Below the pieces are notes generated by a model. It had not been told where the DNA came from. It saw only the letters and a list, made by a program, of their open reading frames with translations, and made no database searches. Positions 34,800-44,001 of a DNA stretch of 64,000 nucleotides are shown piece by piece (within the stretch, counting starts at the first letter, position 1; every line of letters starts with the position of its first letter). Made by a program: the position numbers and the translations under genes. Origin of the DNA: Galbibacter sp. BG1 (lineage in GTDB: Bacteria; Bacteroidota; Bacteroidia; Flavobacteriales; Flavobacteriaceae); the NCBI RefSeq assembly GCF_013391805.1, contig NZ_CP058364.1, forward strand, positions 303,501 to 367,500. The letters are read 5' to 3'.

Positions 34800-37502
34800 T
34801 TGCAAGCAAAGAAACATAACATACTTTTAGCGCTGTTTTCTCTGTTTATCAGTGGTTTTTTTTATGCACAAGAAAGACCTCAAGTTCAAACCCTAAATAT
34901 CGAGGCTCAAGAAGAAATTACTCCAAGAGACACTTTGAGCATAACCGCTCAAGACATCCTCACCAATGTCGCTGAAATAGACACTACACAAACCGATAGC
35001 ATTGCAAAGGATTCTACCAAGCAAGGCTTTTTAAAAGGAAAAATAAATTATAAGGCCAAAGACTACATGAAAATGAGTCGTAAAGAAAAGAAGATCTATC
35101 TTTACAATGAAGCCGAAGTCTATTATCAAGATTACGAATTAAAATCGGGTATCATTGTTATAGACTACACCACAAACGAAGTATATGCCGGTAGAATAAA
35201 AGACTCTACAGGAGCGCTTATTCAACCTCCATATTTTAAACAGGGAAACAGTGTTATAGAGCCCGATTCCATCCGGTTTAATTTCGACACCAAAAAAGCC
35301 CTTATATTCAATTCGCGTACAGAACAATCTGTCGGGGAGGCGATGAATGTTTTTGCGGAAATCGTAAAAAAGGAAAACGATTCTGTTTATTTCTTAAAAG
35401 AAGGAAAAATCACCACCTCCGACGACATCGATGATCCCGATTACTATATTAGGGTTCGGAAAGGGAAATTTGTGCCCAACAAAAAGATCATCGCCGGGTT
35501 TAGTAACATGTATATAGCCGATGTTCCCACACCTATAGCCATTCCATTTGCTTATTTCCCGATGTCTCAAGAAAGGAGAAACTCCGGTATTATTATGCCA
35601 ACCCCGGGACAAACCAATCAGCGAGGGTATTCTTTGCAAAACGGAGGATACTATTTTGCAATTAGCGACTATTTCGACTTGGCACTTCTGGGAGATTATT
35701 ACACCAATGGAAGTTACGGACTGAGAACGGAAACCAATTATGCACAGCGCTATAAATTTCGAGGTGCTTTGCGTTTTCGTTATGAAAATAACGTAACTAG
35801 CCAAAGAGGTTTCCCCGATTATAGCAGAAGTACCATTTACAACATTCAGTGGAATCATAGTCAGGACGCCAAAGCGAGTCCGAATTCCCGACTTTCTGCC
35901 TCCGTAAACTTTGGTAGTAGTCAGTATTACCAGGATTCCTTTAATCAATTAAACACCCCTAACTTTCTTAACAACACTTTACAATCGTCGATATCGTACA
36001 ATAAGACATTCCCGGGGACACCTATGGTGAATTTAAATGCAACAACTTCGATTCAGCAAAATACCCGCGATCAATCAGTAAACATGACGCTTCCTACTTT
36101 ACAGGCCAGTATGGAACGTATATTCCCTTTCGCCTCTAAAGATGGTGCCAAACGGGGAATTATTCAGAATATAAATTTTCAATATAATTTTCGCGCAGAA
36201 AATCAAATTCGAACTATAGATACCCTTCTATTTAAATCTGAAATGTTTGACGATGCCAAGGTTGGTTTTCAGCACACCATCCCGATCAGTACAAACTTCA
36301 AAATATTTAAATTTTTCAGTACATCCGTAGGGGCAAATTACAACGAAGTTTGGCAGCTAAAGACACTTAAATACAACAACTACGATCCGATTCTAGAAGA
36401 CACGCCAATAGATACCTTAAGTGGTTTTGAGCGCTTTGGGACCTATAACCTCAACGCGAGTATTGGTACCACACTCTACGGAACTTTCAATTTTGGCGAA
36501 GACAAAAAAGTTCAGGCAATCCGGCATACGGTTAGACCTTCTGTGAGTTATGGCTATACACCAGCCTTCGATCAATATTACGATCAATATATAGATGAAG
36601 ATGGTGAAGTAGTACAATACACCCCATTTGAAAATGGTCTTTACGGAACACCCAGTTTAAATAATTCCAACAACATTGGGATGTCGGTGAGTAATGTAGT
36701 AGAAGCCAAAGTAAGGGACAAGGACACCACAGCTACCGAACCGAGAAAGGTGATGCTGCTGAACAACCTAAACTTTAGCACCTCCTATAATATCGTAGCA
36801 GATTCCCTTCCATGGAGCCCCGTTAGGGTAAGTGGGGGAACGCAGTTCTTTCAAAACAAAATGAACGTAAACTTTGGAGCTACCCTAGACCCTTATGCCG
36901 TTGACAACACCGGAACTAGAATTGACGTTTTTAATTATGAAAACGGAGGAAGTTTATTTAGAATGACCAGCGCCAATGTTAATGTGAGTTATTCCATTAA
37001 CAGTAAGTTTTTTGAAGGGGAAGATGATGAGCAACAAACAGACAATACACAAAGTGGTGGTCGCGATGATGATTTATTTGGTAGGGCGCAAGACTTTAGT
37101 GACGATAGAACCTTCGCGAACGAAGACAACAAACCTACGGAAGATACCCCAACGGAAGCTTACCGAGGAAAGTTACCATGGGACTTAAGATTGGCTTATT
37201 CCCTCACCTACTCCAACTCCAACCGACAAAATGAGTTTACCAATAATTCTCTAATGTTTTCGGGAAATATAGACCTTACCCCGCAATGGAAGGTAGGTGT
37301 TTCCTCGGGATACGATTTCAAACAAAAGGGATTCACCTATACCCAGCTCCGTTTTGCACGGGACTTAAAAAGTTTTAGACTGAATTTCAACTGGGTTCCC
37401 TTTAGCAGCCGTGCGTCGTGGTTTTTCTTTATCGGAATTAAATCTTCGATGTTAAGCGACCTGAAATGGGAAAAACGAAGTGAACCAGATAAGCGATTGT
37501 AA
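34800..37502 (+). CDS. LptD-like outer-membrane LPS-assembly protein
   Basis: About 900 aa. Signal peptide (AKKHNILLALFSLFISGFFY ending YAQ), an OstA/LptA-like N-terminal domain (KEKKIYLYNEAEVYYQDYEL, IDYTTNEVYAGRI; ~60-220), then a very large beta-barrel with many aromatic-ended strands, matching Bacteroidota LptD-like proteins that deliver lipopolysaccharide to the surface. The open frame begins at a TTG at 34707, but the signal peptide, an in-frame TTG at 34800 and a promoter box at 34743-34750 favour 34800. No ATG is available. The short C-terminus after the last strand ends EPDKRL. Confidence 0.85.
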   Translation: MQAKKHNILLALFSLFISGFFYAQERPQVQTLNIEAQEEITPRDTLSITAQDILTNVAEIDTTQTDSIAKDSTKQGFLKGKINYKAKDYMKMSRKEKKIYLYNEAEVYYQDYELKSGIIVIDYTTNEVYAGRIKDSTGALIQPPYFKQGNSVIEPDSIRFNFDTKKALIFNSRTEQSVGEAMNVFAEIVKKENDSVYFLKEGKITTSDDIDDPDYYIRVRKGKFVPNKKIIAGFSNMYIADVPTPIAIPFAYFPMSQERRNSGIIMPTPGQTNQRGYSLQNGGYYFAISDYFDLALLGDYYTNGSYGLRTETNYAQRYKFRGALRFRYENNVTSQRGFPDYSRSTIYNIQWNHSQDAKASPNSRLSASVNFGSSQYYQDSFNQLNTPNFLNNTLQSSISYNKTFPGTPMVNLNATTSIQQNTRDQSVNMTLPTLQASMERIFPFASKDGAKRGIIQNINFQYNFRAENQIRTIDTLLFKSEMFDDAKVGFQHTIPISTNFKIFKFFSTSVGANYNEVWQLKTLKYNNYDPILEDTPIDTLSGFERFGTYNLNASIGTTLYGTFNFGEDKKVQAIRHTVRPSVSYGYTPAFDQYYDQYIDEDGEVVQYTPFENGLYGTPSLNNSNNIGMSVSNVVEAKVRDKDTTATEPRKVMLLNNLNFSTSYNIVADSLPWSPVRVSGGTQFFQNKMNVNFGATLDPYAVDNTGTRIDVFNYENGGSLFRMTSANVNVSYSINSKFFEGEDDEQQTDNTQSGGRDDDLFGRAQDFSDDRTFANEDNKPTEDTPTEAYRGKLPWDLRLAYSLTYSNSNRQNEFTNNSLMFSGNIDLTPQWKVGVSSGYDFKQKGFTYTQLRFARDLKSFRLNFNWVPFSSRASWFFFIGIKSSMLSDLKWEKRSEPDKRL

Positions 37503-37545
37503 CAACTTAACTCCACCAAAAAACAACCATTTAAAACTAAGCAAT

Positions 37546-37926
37546 ATGAAAAAAATAATAAACACCGATAAAGCTCCAGCTCCACTTGGACCTTACAACC
37601 AAGCGGTATTGGCGAATGATACCTTATTTATTTCCGGACAGATAGCAATCGATCCAGAGACGAATGAATTATTGACTTCAGACGTGGAGGATGAAGCAAA
37701 GCAAGTGATGAAAAATTTGGAAGCTGTTTTAAAAGCTGCTGAAATGACTTTTGAAAATGTCGTTAAAAGTTCGATTTTCTTAAGCGACATGGGAAATTTC
37801 GCAAAAATAAATGAGATTTATGGCGCTTATTTTGATGAAGAAACTGCTCCAGCAAGAGAAACCGTTGCCGTAAAAACACTTCCCAAAAACGTGAATGTGG
37901 AAATCTCCATGATTGCGGTGAGGTAG
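37546..37926 (+). CDS. RidA family reactive-intermediate deaminase
   Basis: 126-aa YjgF/RidA protein that hydrolyses reactive enamine/imine intermediates. The family pattern is intact: KAPAPLGPYNQAVLANDTLF, ISGQIAIDP, KNLEAVLKAAEMTFENVVKS, and the arginine in APARETVAVKTLPKNVNVEI that binds substrate carboxylate. The open frame extends to 37480 inside lptD, but the ATG at 37546 gives the standard N-terminus MKKIINTDKAPAP. Follows lptD by 43 bases and converges with the DeoR gene. Confidence 0.93.
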   Translation: MKKIINTDKAPAPLGPYNQAVLANDTLFISGQIAIDPETNELLTSDVEDEAKQVMKNLEAVLKAAEMTFENVVKSSIFLSDMGNFAKINEIYGAYFDEETAPARETVAVKTLPKNVNVEISMIAVR

Positions 37927-37941
37927 TAATTGTAAATGCCA

Positions 37942-38691
37942 TTACATAATTAGAATATCCCTTTGCTTAAACGGCTTTAATTTGCTGTTTTCTGGAGATA
38001 GCTCGGTAATTAAAATATCGACCTCAGCCATACTGCATATTTTATAGCGCTGGGCAGTATTTAGCTTTTCAGAAATAACAGGGGCGACTACTTTCCGGGA
38101 GGATTGGATCATTGCTTTTTTGAGCTGAACAATATCCCAATCGAATTCGGTTAAACCCGAATCGGCATCAATGGAGTTGGTTCCTAAAAAGCAAATATCA
38201 GCTTTAATATCTGCCAGAAACCTCAAAGTTTCCCCTCCTACAGCAATCTGGGAACTTTTGGAAATTTTACCTCCTACAAAAATCAGGTCTACGTTATGTT
38301 TGCTTAGCAATATACTGGCTACAGGTAGACTTGGCGTGAAACACGTAATATTAAGTTCGGGAGGAAGAAGTCTTGCAAGTTCCATATTGGTAGTCCCTCC
38401 TGTAAGCAATATAACCTGACCGTTTTTAATTAAACTAATTGCCTTATTTGCTATATGAGACTTCTGCTCTAAAGAATATACATCTTCTCTCCTTATATTA
38501 TAATTATCAAATCCAAGTGAAATAGCACCACCGTGAACTTTTTTTAACTTGTTTTCTTTATGTAATTCCGTTACATCCCGTCTCACCGTATCAATAGAAA
38601 CATTTAACATCTCAGCAATATCAGTAAGTAAGATTCTATTATGAATTCTTACTTCATTTAGAAGTACTTGTTTTCGTTCCGCTTTTAACAT
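37942..38691 (-). CDS. DeoR/GlpR-family transcriptional regulator
   Basis: 249 aa. N-terminal winged helix-turn-helix (~5-58): RILLTDIAEMLNVSIDTVRR, DVTELHKENKLKKVHGGAIS. The C-terminal sensor domain (~75-235) has VILLTGGTTNMELARLL and DICFLGTNSIDADSGLTEFD, the phosphosugar-binding fold of DeoR proteins, which usually release DNA when they bind a phosphorylated sugar. It is transcribed divergently from susC across a 232-base gap that contains a phased repeat array, so control of the SusCD locus is the natural inference. Its effector could be an amino-sugar phosphate made by the kinase at 45617-46474. Confidence 0.93.
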   Translation of the reverse strand: MLKAERKQVLLNEVRIHNRILLTDIAEMLNVSIDTVRRDVTELHKENKLKKVHGGAISLGFDNYNIRREDVYSLEQKSHIANKAISLIKNGQVILLTGGTTNMELARLLPPELNITCFTPSLPVASILLSKHNVDLIFVGGKISKSSQIAVGGETLRFLADIKADICFLGTNSIDADSGLTEFDWDIVQLKKAMIQSSRKVVAPVISEKLNTAQRYKICSMAEVDILITELSPENSKLKPFKQRDILIM

Positions 38692-38744
38692 ATTGTTAAT
38701 AATAATGATTTCAACAATAAATATCCAATTTTAAAGAATATCCT

Positions 38745-38804
38745 GCAATATTTTCCGCAAAAAACAGCAAATAACAAACAAAAACTGCAAAAAAAAGCAA
38801 AATT
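38745..38804. promoter_or_regulatory. Phased GCAA repeat array in the DeoR-SusC intergenic region
   Basis: GCAA starts at 38745, 38757, 38767, 38787 and 38797: spacings 12, 10, 20 and 10 bases, with ACAA near the missing 38777 position. The repeats are embedded in A-tracts and lie on one face of the helix. This fits multiple direct-repeat operators for the adjacent DeoR regulator, or an intrinsically curved upstream region. Confidence 0.45.
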
Positions 38805-38923
38805 TTATTTTTTATGCTTAAATTTATGGCACTTACAAACTGGTTACGTTATGGTTTTTTAACAAATTATACATCGTAACAGCAAAAGCATAAGTGTTAA
38901 ACTGACTTAAAAGCATTCTAATT

Positions 38924-41900
38924 ATGACAAAAAAACTTAGAAAATTAATGCTGTTTTTAACCTTTCTCTTTACCATATCAATTTGGGGGCAAAACAAAGA
39001 AATAACAGGAACGGTCTTCGATCCCGACGGAGTTCCTATCCCTGGTGTTAGTGTTGTGGAAAAAGGCACACAAAACGGAATTAGTACAGATTTTGACGGT
39101 AATTATTCGATACAACTGTCTACGGATGATAACCCAGTACTCGTATTTTCATCTATTGGATACGTTACCAACGAAATACCAGTAAAAAACCAGAATTCCA
39201 TTAGCGTAGAGTTAAAACTAGACGTTACCGGATTAGACGAAGTCGTAGTAGTAGGTTATGGAACCCAGAAAAAGAAAAATCTTACTGGGGCCGTTGCAAC
39301 TATAGACAGTGAAGTGCTGGACTCCCGCCCAATAACAGACGTAGCTAGAGGACTGCAGGGCGTATCTCCTGGTTTAACCATTACTACTCCAAGTGGTCAG
39401 ATCGGACAAGATCCTGTAATCAGATTAAGAGGTTCTGTAGGTTCACTCGGCACCGGCGGTGGTGCTCAACCACTTATTTTGGTAGATAATGTGGAAGTAC
39501 CAAGCCTTCAAGCTGTAAACCCAGAGGATGTAAAGGATATATCAGTATTAAAAGATGCAGCTTCTACGTCGATCTACGGTGCTAGAGGAGCTTGGGGAGT
39601 TATTTTAATAACCACTAAAAATGGTAATCGTGAAAGAGCACCAACAATAAGCTACTCCAACAACTTCTCATGGGCCACACCAACAAACACACCCACGGTT
39701 GCACCTGCCGCAGAGGGAGCAGAAATGGCCTTTTCAGCGGTTAACAGGCGAGAACCATCTTTAGATTCATATCCGTTTTTAGGAATGGCTGTAGATCAAA
39801 CTGCAATTCAAAAAATGAGAGAATGGGAAGAACTTTACGGAGATCAAGATTTAGGTATGGAAATGGTTGAAGGTAGGGATTATGAAATTAGAAATGGACA
39901 ACTATTCTTTTACAGGTCTTGGGATCCTCAAGAGCTTTTTGTAAAAAAATGGGCTTTACAGCAAAAACACGATGTCACAGTTTCAGGTGGTAGCGAACAT
40001 ACCAATTATTACTTAGGTTTAGGATACTTAAATCAGGGAGGGGTATATCAAACCAATCCAGACAAGTACGAGCGCTACAATATCAACCTTAGTATTAACA
40101 CGACCGTTACGGACTGGATGGATATAAACGCCAAAGTATTAAATACAAACTCCTTAACAACTGAACCTTTCAACTTCGGTTCTTCCAGATACGATGCTTG
40201 GTACTATACCACGAGGTGGCCTGCCTACTATCCTTATGGAACGGTTGATGGGAAGCCTTTTAGAAATCACATTTCGGAAGTGGAACAGGCCAAAATGAAT
40301 GAAAACAATTATTCGCTTTCTCGCTTTAATATCGGTACGGTGTTAAAACCAGCTAAAGACCTTTCCATTAACTTTAATTATACCCACGATAGAGAGGAAG
40401 AACACGAGCACCAAACAGGGGGAACCCTATATGCCTATAACTTTTGGGCACAAGGCGCGGATTTCTCATACGTTCCTTACTCCAGTCCATCATATAATAG
40501 GGTGCAGTACAACTCTGAGTGGAGCCGAAGAAACACGGCCAAGTTATTTGCTAATTATAGCACATCTTTTGATGAAAAACATGAATTTAACTTTACCGCA
40601 GGAGGAGATTTGGAAGAATATGAAGATTGGTTTCAATATTCTCAAAGAAGAGATTTACTGAATCCCGATCAAGGAGAACTTAATCTAGCGACAGGTGATC
40701 AATTCGTTGGCGGAGATAGGGATAAATGGACTACACTAGGTTTCTTTGCTAGAGCGAACTATAGCTATAAAAACAAAATTTTATTGGAGGTGAATGCACG
40801 ATATGATGGTTCTTCACGACTCTCTAGCGACAAAAAGTGGGGTTATTTCCCATCCTTCTCTGCCGGTTACGTCATTACTGAAGAAAAGTTTATGGAGAGC
40901 CTAAAGCCTACTTTATCTTTCTTTAAATTTAGAGGTTCTTATGGTTCCATTGGAAACCAAAACACCTATCTCTCCAACATATATCGTCTCATGTCTCCAG
41001 ATTCTTCGGGCTGGCTAATCGATGAAGAAAACCAAGTTTCGGTTAGTACTCCTGGCCCCATACCATCATCCCTAACATGGGAAACCGTTACCACGCTAGA
41101 TTTTGGATTCGATGCTAAATTCTTTAATGATAAGCTTGGAATCATATTCGATTGGTATCAGCGAAAAGTAAGCGATATGCACAGTCCTGGGGTTACGCTA
41201 CCCAATACTTTCGGAACTTTTTCTCCAACAAGGAATTATGGAGAAATGCAAACAACTGGCTGGGAACTTGCTGTAAATTTTAGGCATCAATTTAAAAACG
41301 GACTGAATATTAACGCAACTGCTACGGTAAGTGATTTTAAAGAAGAAATAACCAAATATGCCAATACTACCAAGGGCATTTATAGTTATTATGAAGGTAA
41401 ACAGTTAGGAGAAATTTGGGGTTACGAAACCGATCGCTTTTTTACCGAAGGAGATTTCAATGCAGATGGCACTTACGCCGATGGAGTTCCTAGTCAGTCA
41501 CTTTACGAAACCAACGGCTGGTTTCAATATGGCCCTGGAGATATCAAATATAAAGACCTTAATGGAGATGGAGTGATAGATTATGGTTCTGCTACCACAG
41601 GAGATACAGGAGATATGAAAGTTATAGGAAACTCCACTCCTCGATACCAGTATGGTTTCCAATTTGGTGCCGACTGGAAAGGATTTGACTTTAGCTTTTT
41701 CATGCAAGGCGTAGGAAAACGAGATTTCTGGGCAAATGGTTCCGTTTTTATTCCGGGATATCGTTGGGCAGAAGGTTGGTACGAACACCAGCTTGACTAT
41801 TGGACCCCCGACAATCCGAACGCCTATTACCCAAGACCAAACGATCAACAACAATCCAATGGTTCTATGAACTTCTTGCCACAAAGTAAGTATCTATTGG

Positions 41901-42151
41901 ACCTCTCTTATTTAAGAATGAAGAACTTAACCTTCGGGTATACCTTGCCCCAATCGTGGTCTTCTAAAGTTGGATTAGAAAGATTTAGGGTATATTTTAG
42001 TGGTGAGAACCTTTTTGAATTTACTGGGGCACAAATTCCGGTAGACCCAGAGGTAGATTATACTACAGCTGGAATAAACGATACCTCAACTTATGGAAGG
42101 GTTTATCCTTACCGAAGATCACTTTCATTCGGACTTCAACTAACATTCTAA
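38924..42151 (+). CDS. SusC/RagA-family TonB-linked outer-membrane transporter
   Basis: 1075 aa. Signal peptide (~1-22, ending IWGQ), carboxypeptidase-like domain (~25-100: VTGTVF-type opening, GVSVVEKGTQNGISTDFDGN), TonB-box-like LDEVVVVGYGTQKKKNLTGA (~100-120), plug domain with PVIRLRGSVGSLGTGGGAQP and ISVLKDAASTSIYGARGAWG, and a 22-stranded barrel ending SLSFGLQLTF. SusC signatures are all present. With SusD immediately downstream it forms an outer-membrane glycan importer. The ligand is not encoded in the sequence; context (DigH-like hydrolase, amino-sugar kinase) suggests an amino-sugar glycan. Confidence 0.95.
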   Translation: MTKKLRKLMLFLTFLFTISIWGQNKEITGTVFDPDGVPIPGVSVVEKGTQNGISTDFDGNYSIQLSTDDNPVLVFSSIGYVTNEIPVKNQNSISVELKLDVTGLDEVVVVGYGTQKKKNLTGAVATIDSEVLDSRPITDVARGLQGVSPGLTITTPSGQIGQDPVIRLRGSVGSLGTGGGAQPLILVDNVEVPSLQAVNPEDVKDISVLKDAASTSIYGARGAWGVILITTKNGNRERAPTISYSNNFSWATPTNTPTVAPAAEGAEMAFSAVNRREPSLDSYPFLGMAVDQTAIQKMREWEELYGDQDLGMEMVEGRDYEIRNGQLFFYRSWDPQELFVKKWALQQKHDVTVSGGSEHTNYYLGLGYLNQGGVYQTNPDKYERYNINLSINTTVTDWMDINAKVLNTNSLTTEPFNFGSSRYDAWYYTTRWPAYYPYGTVDGKPFRNHISEVEQAKMNENNYSLSRFNIGTVLKPAKDLSINFNYTHDREEEHEHQTGGTLYAYNFWAQGADFSYVPYSSPSYNRVQYNSEWSRRNTAKLFANYSTSFDEKHEFNFTAGGDLEEYEDWFQYSQRRDLLNPDQGELNLATGDQFVGGDRDKWTTLGFFARANYSYKNKILLEVNARYDGSSRLSSDKKWGYFPSFSAGYVITEEKFMESLKPTLSFFKFRGSYGSIGNQNTYLSNIYRLMSPDSSGWLIDEENQVSVSTPGPIPSSLTWETVTTLDFGFDAKFFNDKLGIIFDWYQRKVSDMHSPGVTLPNTFGTFSPTRNYGEMQTTGWELAVNFRHQFKNGLNINATATVSDFKEEITKYANTTKGIYSYYEGKQLGEIWGYETDRFFTEGDFNADGTYADGVPSQSLYETNGWFQYGPGDIKYKDLNGDGVIDYGSATTGDTGDMKVIGNSTPRYQYGFQFGADWKGFDFSFFMQGVGKRDFWANGSVFIPGYRWAEGWYEHQLDYWTPDNPNAYYPRPNDQQQSNGSMNFLPQSKYLLDLSYLRMKNLTFGYTLPQSWSSKVGLERFRVYFSGENLFEFTGAQIPVDPEVDYTTAGINDTSTYGRVYPYRRSLSFGLQLTF

Positions 42152-42167
42152 TTTATAAAGACGTAAA

Positions 42168-43892
42168 ATGATGAAAAATTTATATATCAAAACATTCCTA
42201 TTTTTTTGTTTTCTTTGTTTTGTTGGATGTGAAGAATACCTAGATCAACCTCCACAAGATCAATTAACAGATGAAACCTACTGGACGAATGAGGGTAATG
42301 CAAAAACCTTCGCATTCGGCTTCTACACCCCCTATTTTAGAGGATACGGATCTGGATTTACATGGGGAAATTACTTTTCCGGACAATCTTTAAATGATGA
42401 TTTTGCACCGACTAATCCCCCGCAGTTCCAACAACAAGTTCCTGCTTCAGGAGGTGGATGGTCTTTCTTTTATGTTCGAAAAGCAAATATCTTTATAAAT
42501 AGAGTACAGACAGTTCCTATGGAGCAAGAAGCCATTGATCACTGGACAGGAATAGGAAGATTTTTCCGAGGCATGGAATATCATGATCTTGTTAATAGGT
42601 TTGGCGATGTCCCGTATTATGAACAAGAGCTGGGGGAAGACGACTCAGAGTTATTGTACAAAGAAAGAGATGATCGTTCATTTGTAATGGACAAAGTACT
42701 GGAAGATTTTCAATTTGCAGCAGGAAATGTTCGAAGCAGTGTTGATAACCCTGGACAAGAAGTAAATAGAGATGTAGTGCTTGCATTTATGTCCAGAATT
42801 TTCCTGTTTGAAGGAACCTGGCAGAAATATCATGAAGGAAATTCGACCAAAGCAGCAGAATATTTAGAAGCTTCCAAATGGGCTGCAGAACAGATTATAA
42901 ATAGTGGTAACTATTCCTTAGGTAATTACAGAAGCGTTTTTAACTCTTTAGACCTAGGGGGGAACCCAGAAGTAATTCTTTTTAGGGAATATGCCGTGGG
43001 TCAACTTACTCATTCTTTAAACAGTTACGTAAATAAAGAGTCACAAACAGGAGCTTCAAATGACGCAATTCAGACCTATTTGTCTAGCGACGGTCTTCCT
43101 ATAGAAATTTCCACTAGCTATCAAGGAGATAAAGGAATTGAAAATGTTATGGCAAATAGAGATCCTCGTATGTACGGAACTTTTGTCGAAGATAGTTTAC
43201 GGATAAGAGGAACGGTAAGCAATTTCTCTACAACAGGTTTTTCTGTCCTTAAATTTTTAAATGAAGATATTATGGACTCCCCGGAAGGAGTTTCAAATCA
43301 AAATCCCACAGATGCACCAATTATAAGATATGGAGAAGTATTAATAAATTATGCTGAAGCCGCAGCAGAACTGGCAACCGTCTGCGGGCCTTCTCTATCT
43401 CAACAGGACATTGATAAGTCTATAAACGTATTACGTGACCGTCCAGGTGTAGAATTGCCACATCTGGAAGTATCTGGAACCGCGGTTTCTGTGAACGGCA
43501 CAACTTACGACGACCCTAATCGAGATCCTAGTGTTTCATCAATACTTTGGGAAATTAGGAGGGAAAGACGAATTGAACTCATGATGGAAGGTTTTAGATT
43601 GGATGACTTACGTAGATGGAAAAAATTGGAATATACAGATATGCTCTCAAATACAGATATTAATCGTGGAGCTTGGATTGTAAAATCTGAAGTGCAAGCC
43701 AGATATCCTGATAGCGATTTATCCAGTTTAACCCTCACAGAAGGGGAGCAAGGATATCTTATTCCAGCCGCTGCAGCAGAATCTGCTCGTACTTTCGATA
43801 ACCCAAGAGTCTATTTGAGTCCGATCCCTCTGGATCAAATTAAACTTTATAGTGATCAAGGGGTGGAACTTACACAAAACCCCGGATGGTAA
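42168..43892 (+). CDS. SusD/RagB-family surface glycan-binding lipoprotein
   Basis: 574 aa. Signal peptide II with lipobox FVGC (Cys ~19-20) followed by EEYLDQPPQDQLTDETYWTN, the classic SusD opening. The C-terminal SusD module contains RYGEVLINYAEAAAEL, ILWEIRRERRIELMMEGFRL and DDLRRWKKLEY. It is the substrate-binding lid of the transporter encoded 16 bases upstream. A terminator follows, so susC-susD form the main transcription unit and the GHL10 gene is read from a separate start or by read-through. Confidence 0.95.
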   Translation: MMKNLYIKTFLFFCFLCFVGCEEYLDQPPQDQLTDETYWTNEGNAKTFAFGFYTPYFRGYGSGFTWGNYFSGQSLNDDFAPTNPPQFQQQVPASGGGWSFFYVRKANIFINRVQTVPMEQEAIDHWTGIGRFFRGMEYHDLVNRFGDVPYYEQELGEDDSELLYKERDDRSFVMDKVLEDFQFAAGNVRSSVDNPGQEVNRDVVLAFMSRIFLFEGTWQKYHEGNSTKAAEYLEASKWAAEQIINSGNYSLGNYRSVFNSLDLGGNPEVILFREYAVGQLTHSLNSYVNKESQTGASNDAIQTYLSSDGLPIEISTSYQGDKGIENVMANRDPRMYGTFVEDSLRIRGTVSNFSTTGFSVLKFLNEDIMDSPEGVSNQNPTDAPIIRYGEVLINYAEAAAELATVCGPSLSQQDIDKSINVLRDRPGVELPHLEVSGTAVSVNGTTYDDPNRDPSVSSILWEIRRERRIELMMEGFRLDDLRRWKKLEYTDMLSNTDINRGAWIVKSEVQARYPDSDLSSLTLTEGEQGYLIPAAAAESARTFDNPRVYLSPIPLDQIKLYSDQGVELTQNPGW

Positions 43893-43915
43893 TTAATTTG
43901 AATTTAGTTATCTTT

Positions 43916-43949
43916 AAAAGTTCTCTGGCTGCGTACCAGAGAACTTTTT
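43916..43949 (+). terminator. Intrinsic terminator after susD
   Basis: AAAAGTTCTCTGG (43916-43928) and CCAGAGAACTTTT (43936-43948), a perfect 13-bp stem with a 7-base loop and T-run. Confidence 0.92.
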
Positions 43950-44001
43950 ATTTTTAACTAAATCATATCCTCTCAAACCTATATACTCATTTAACATCGC
44001 A

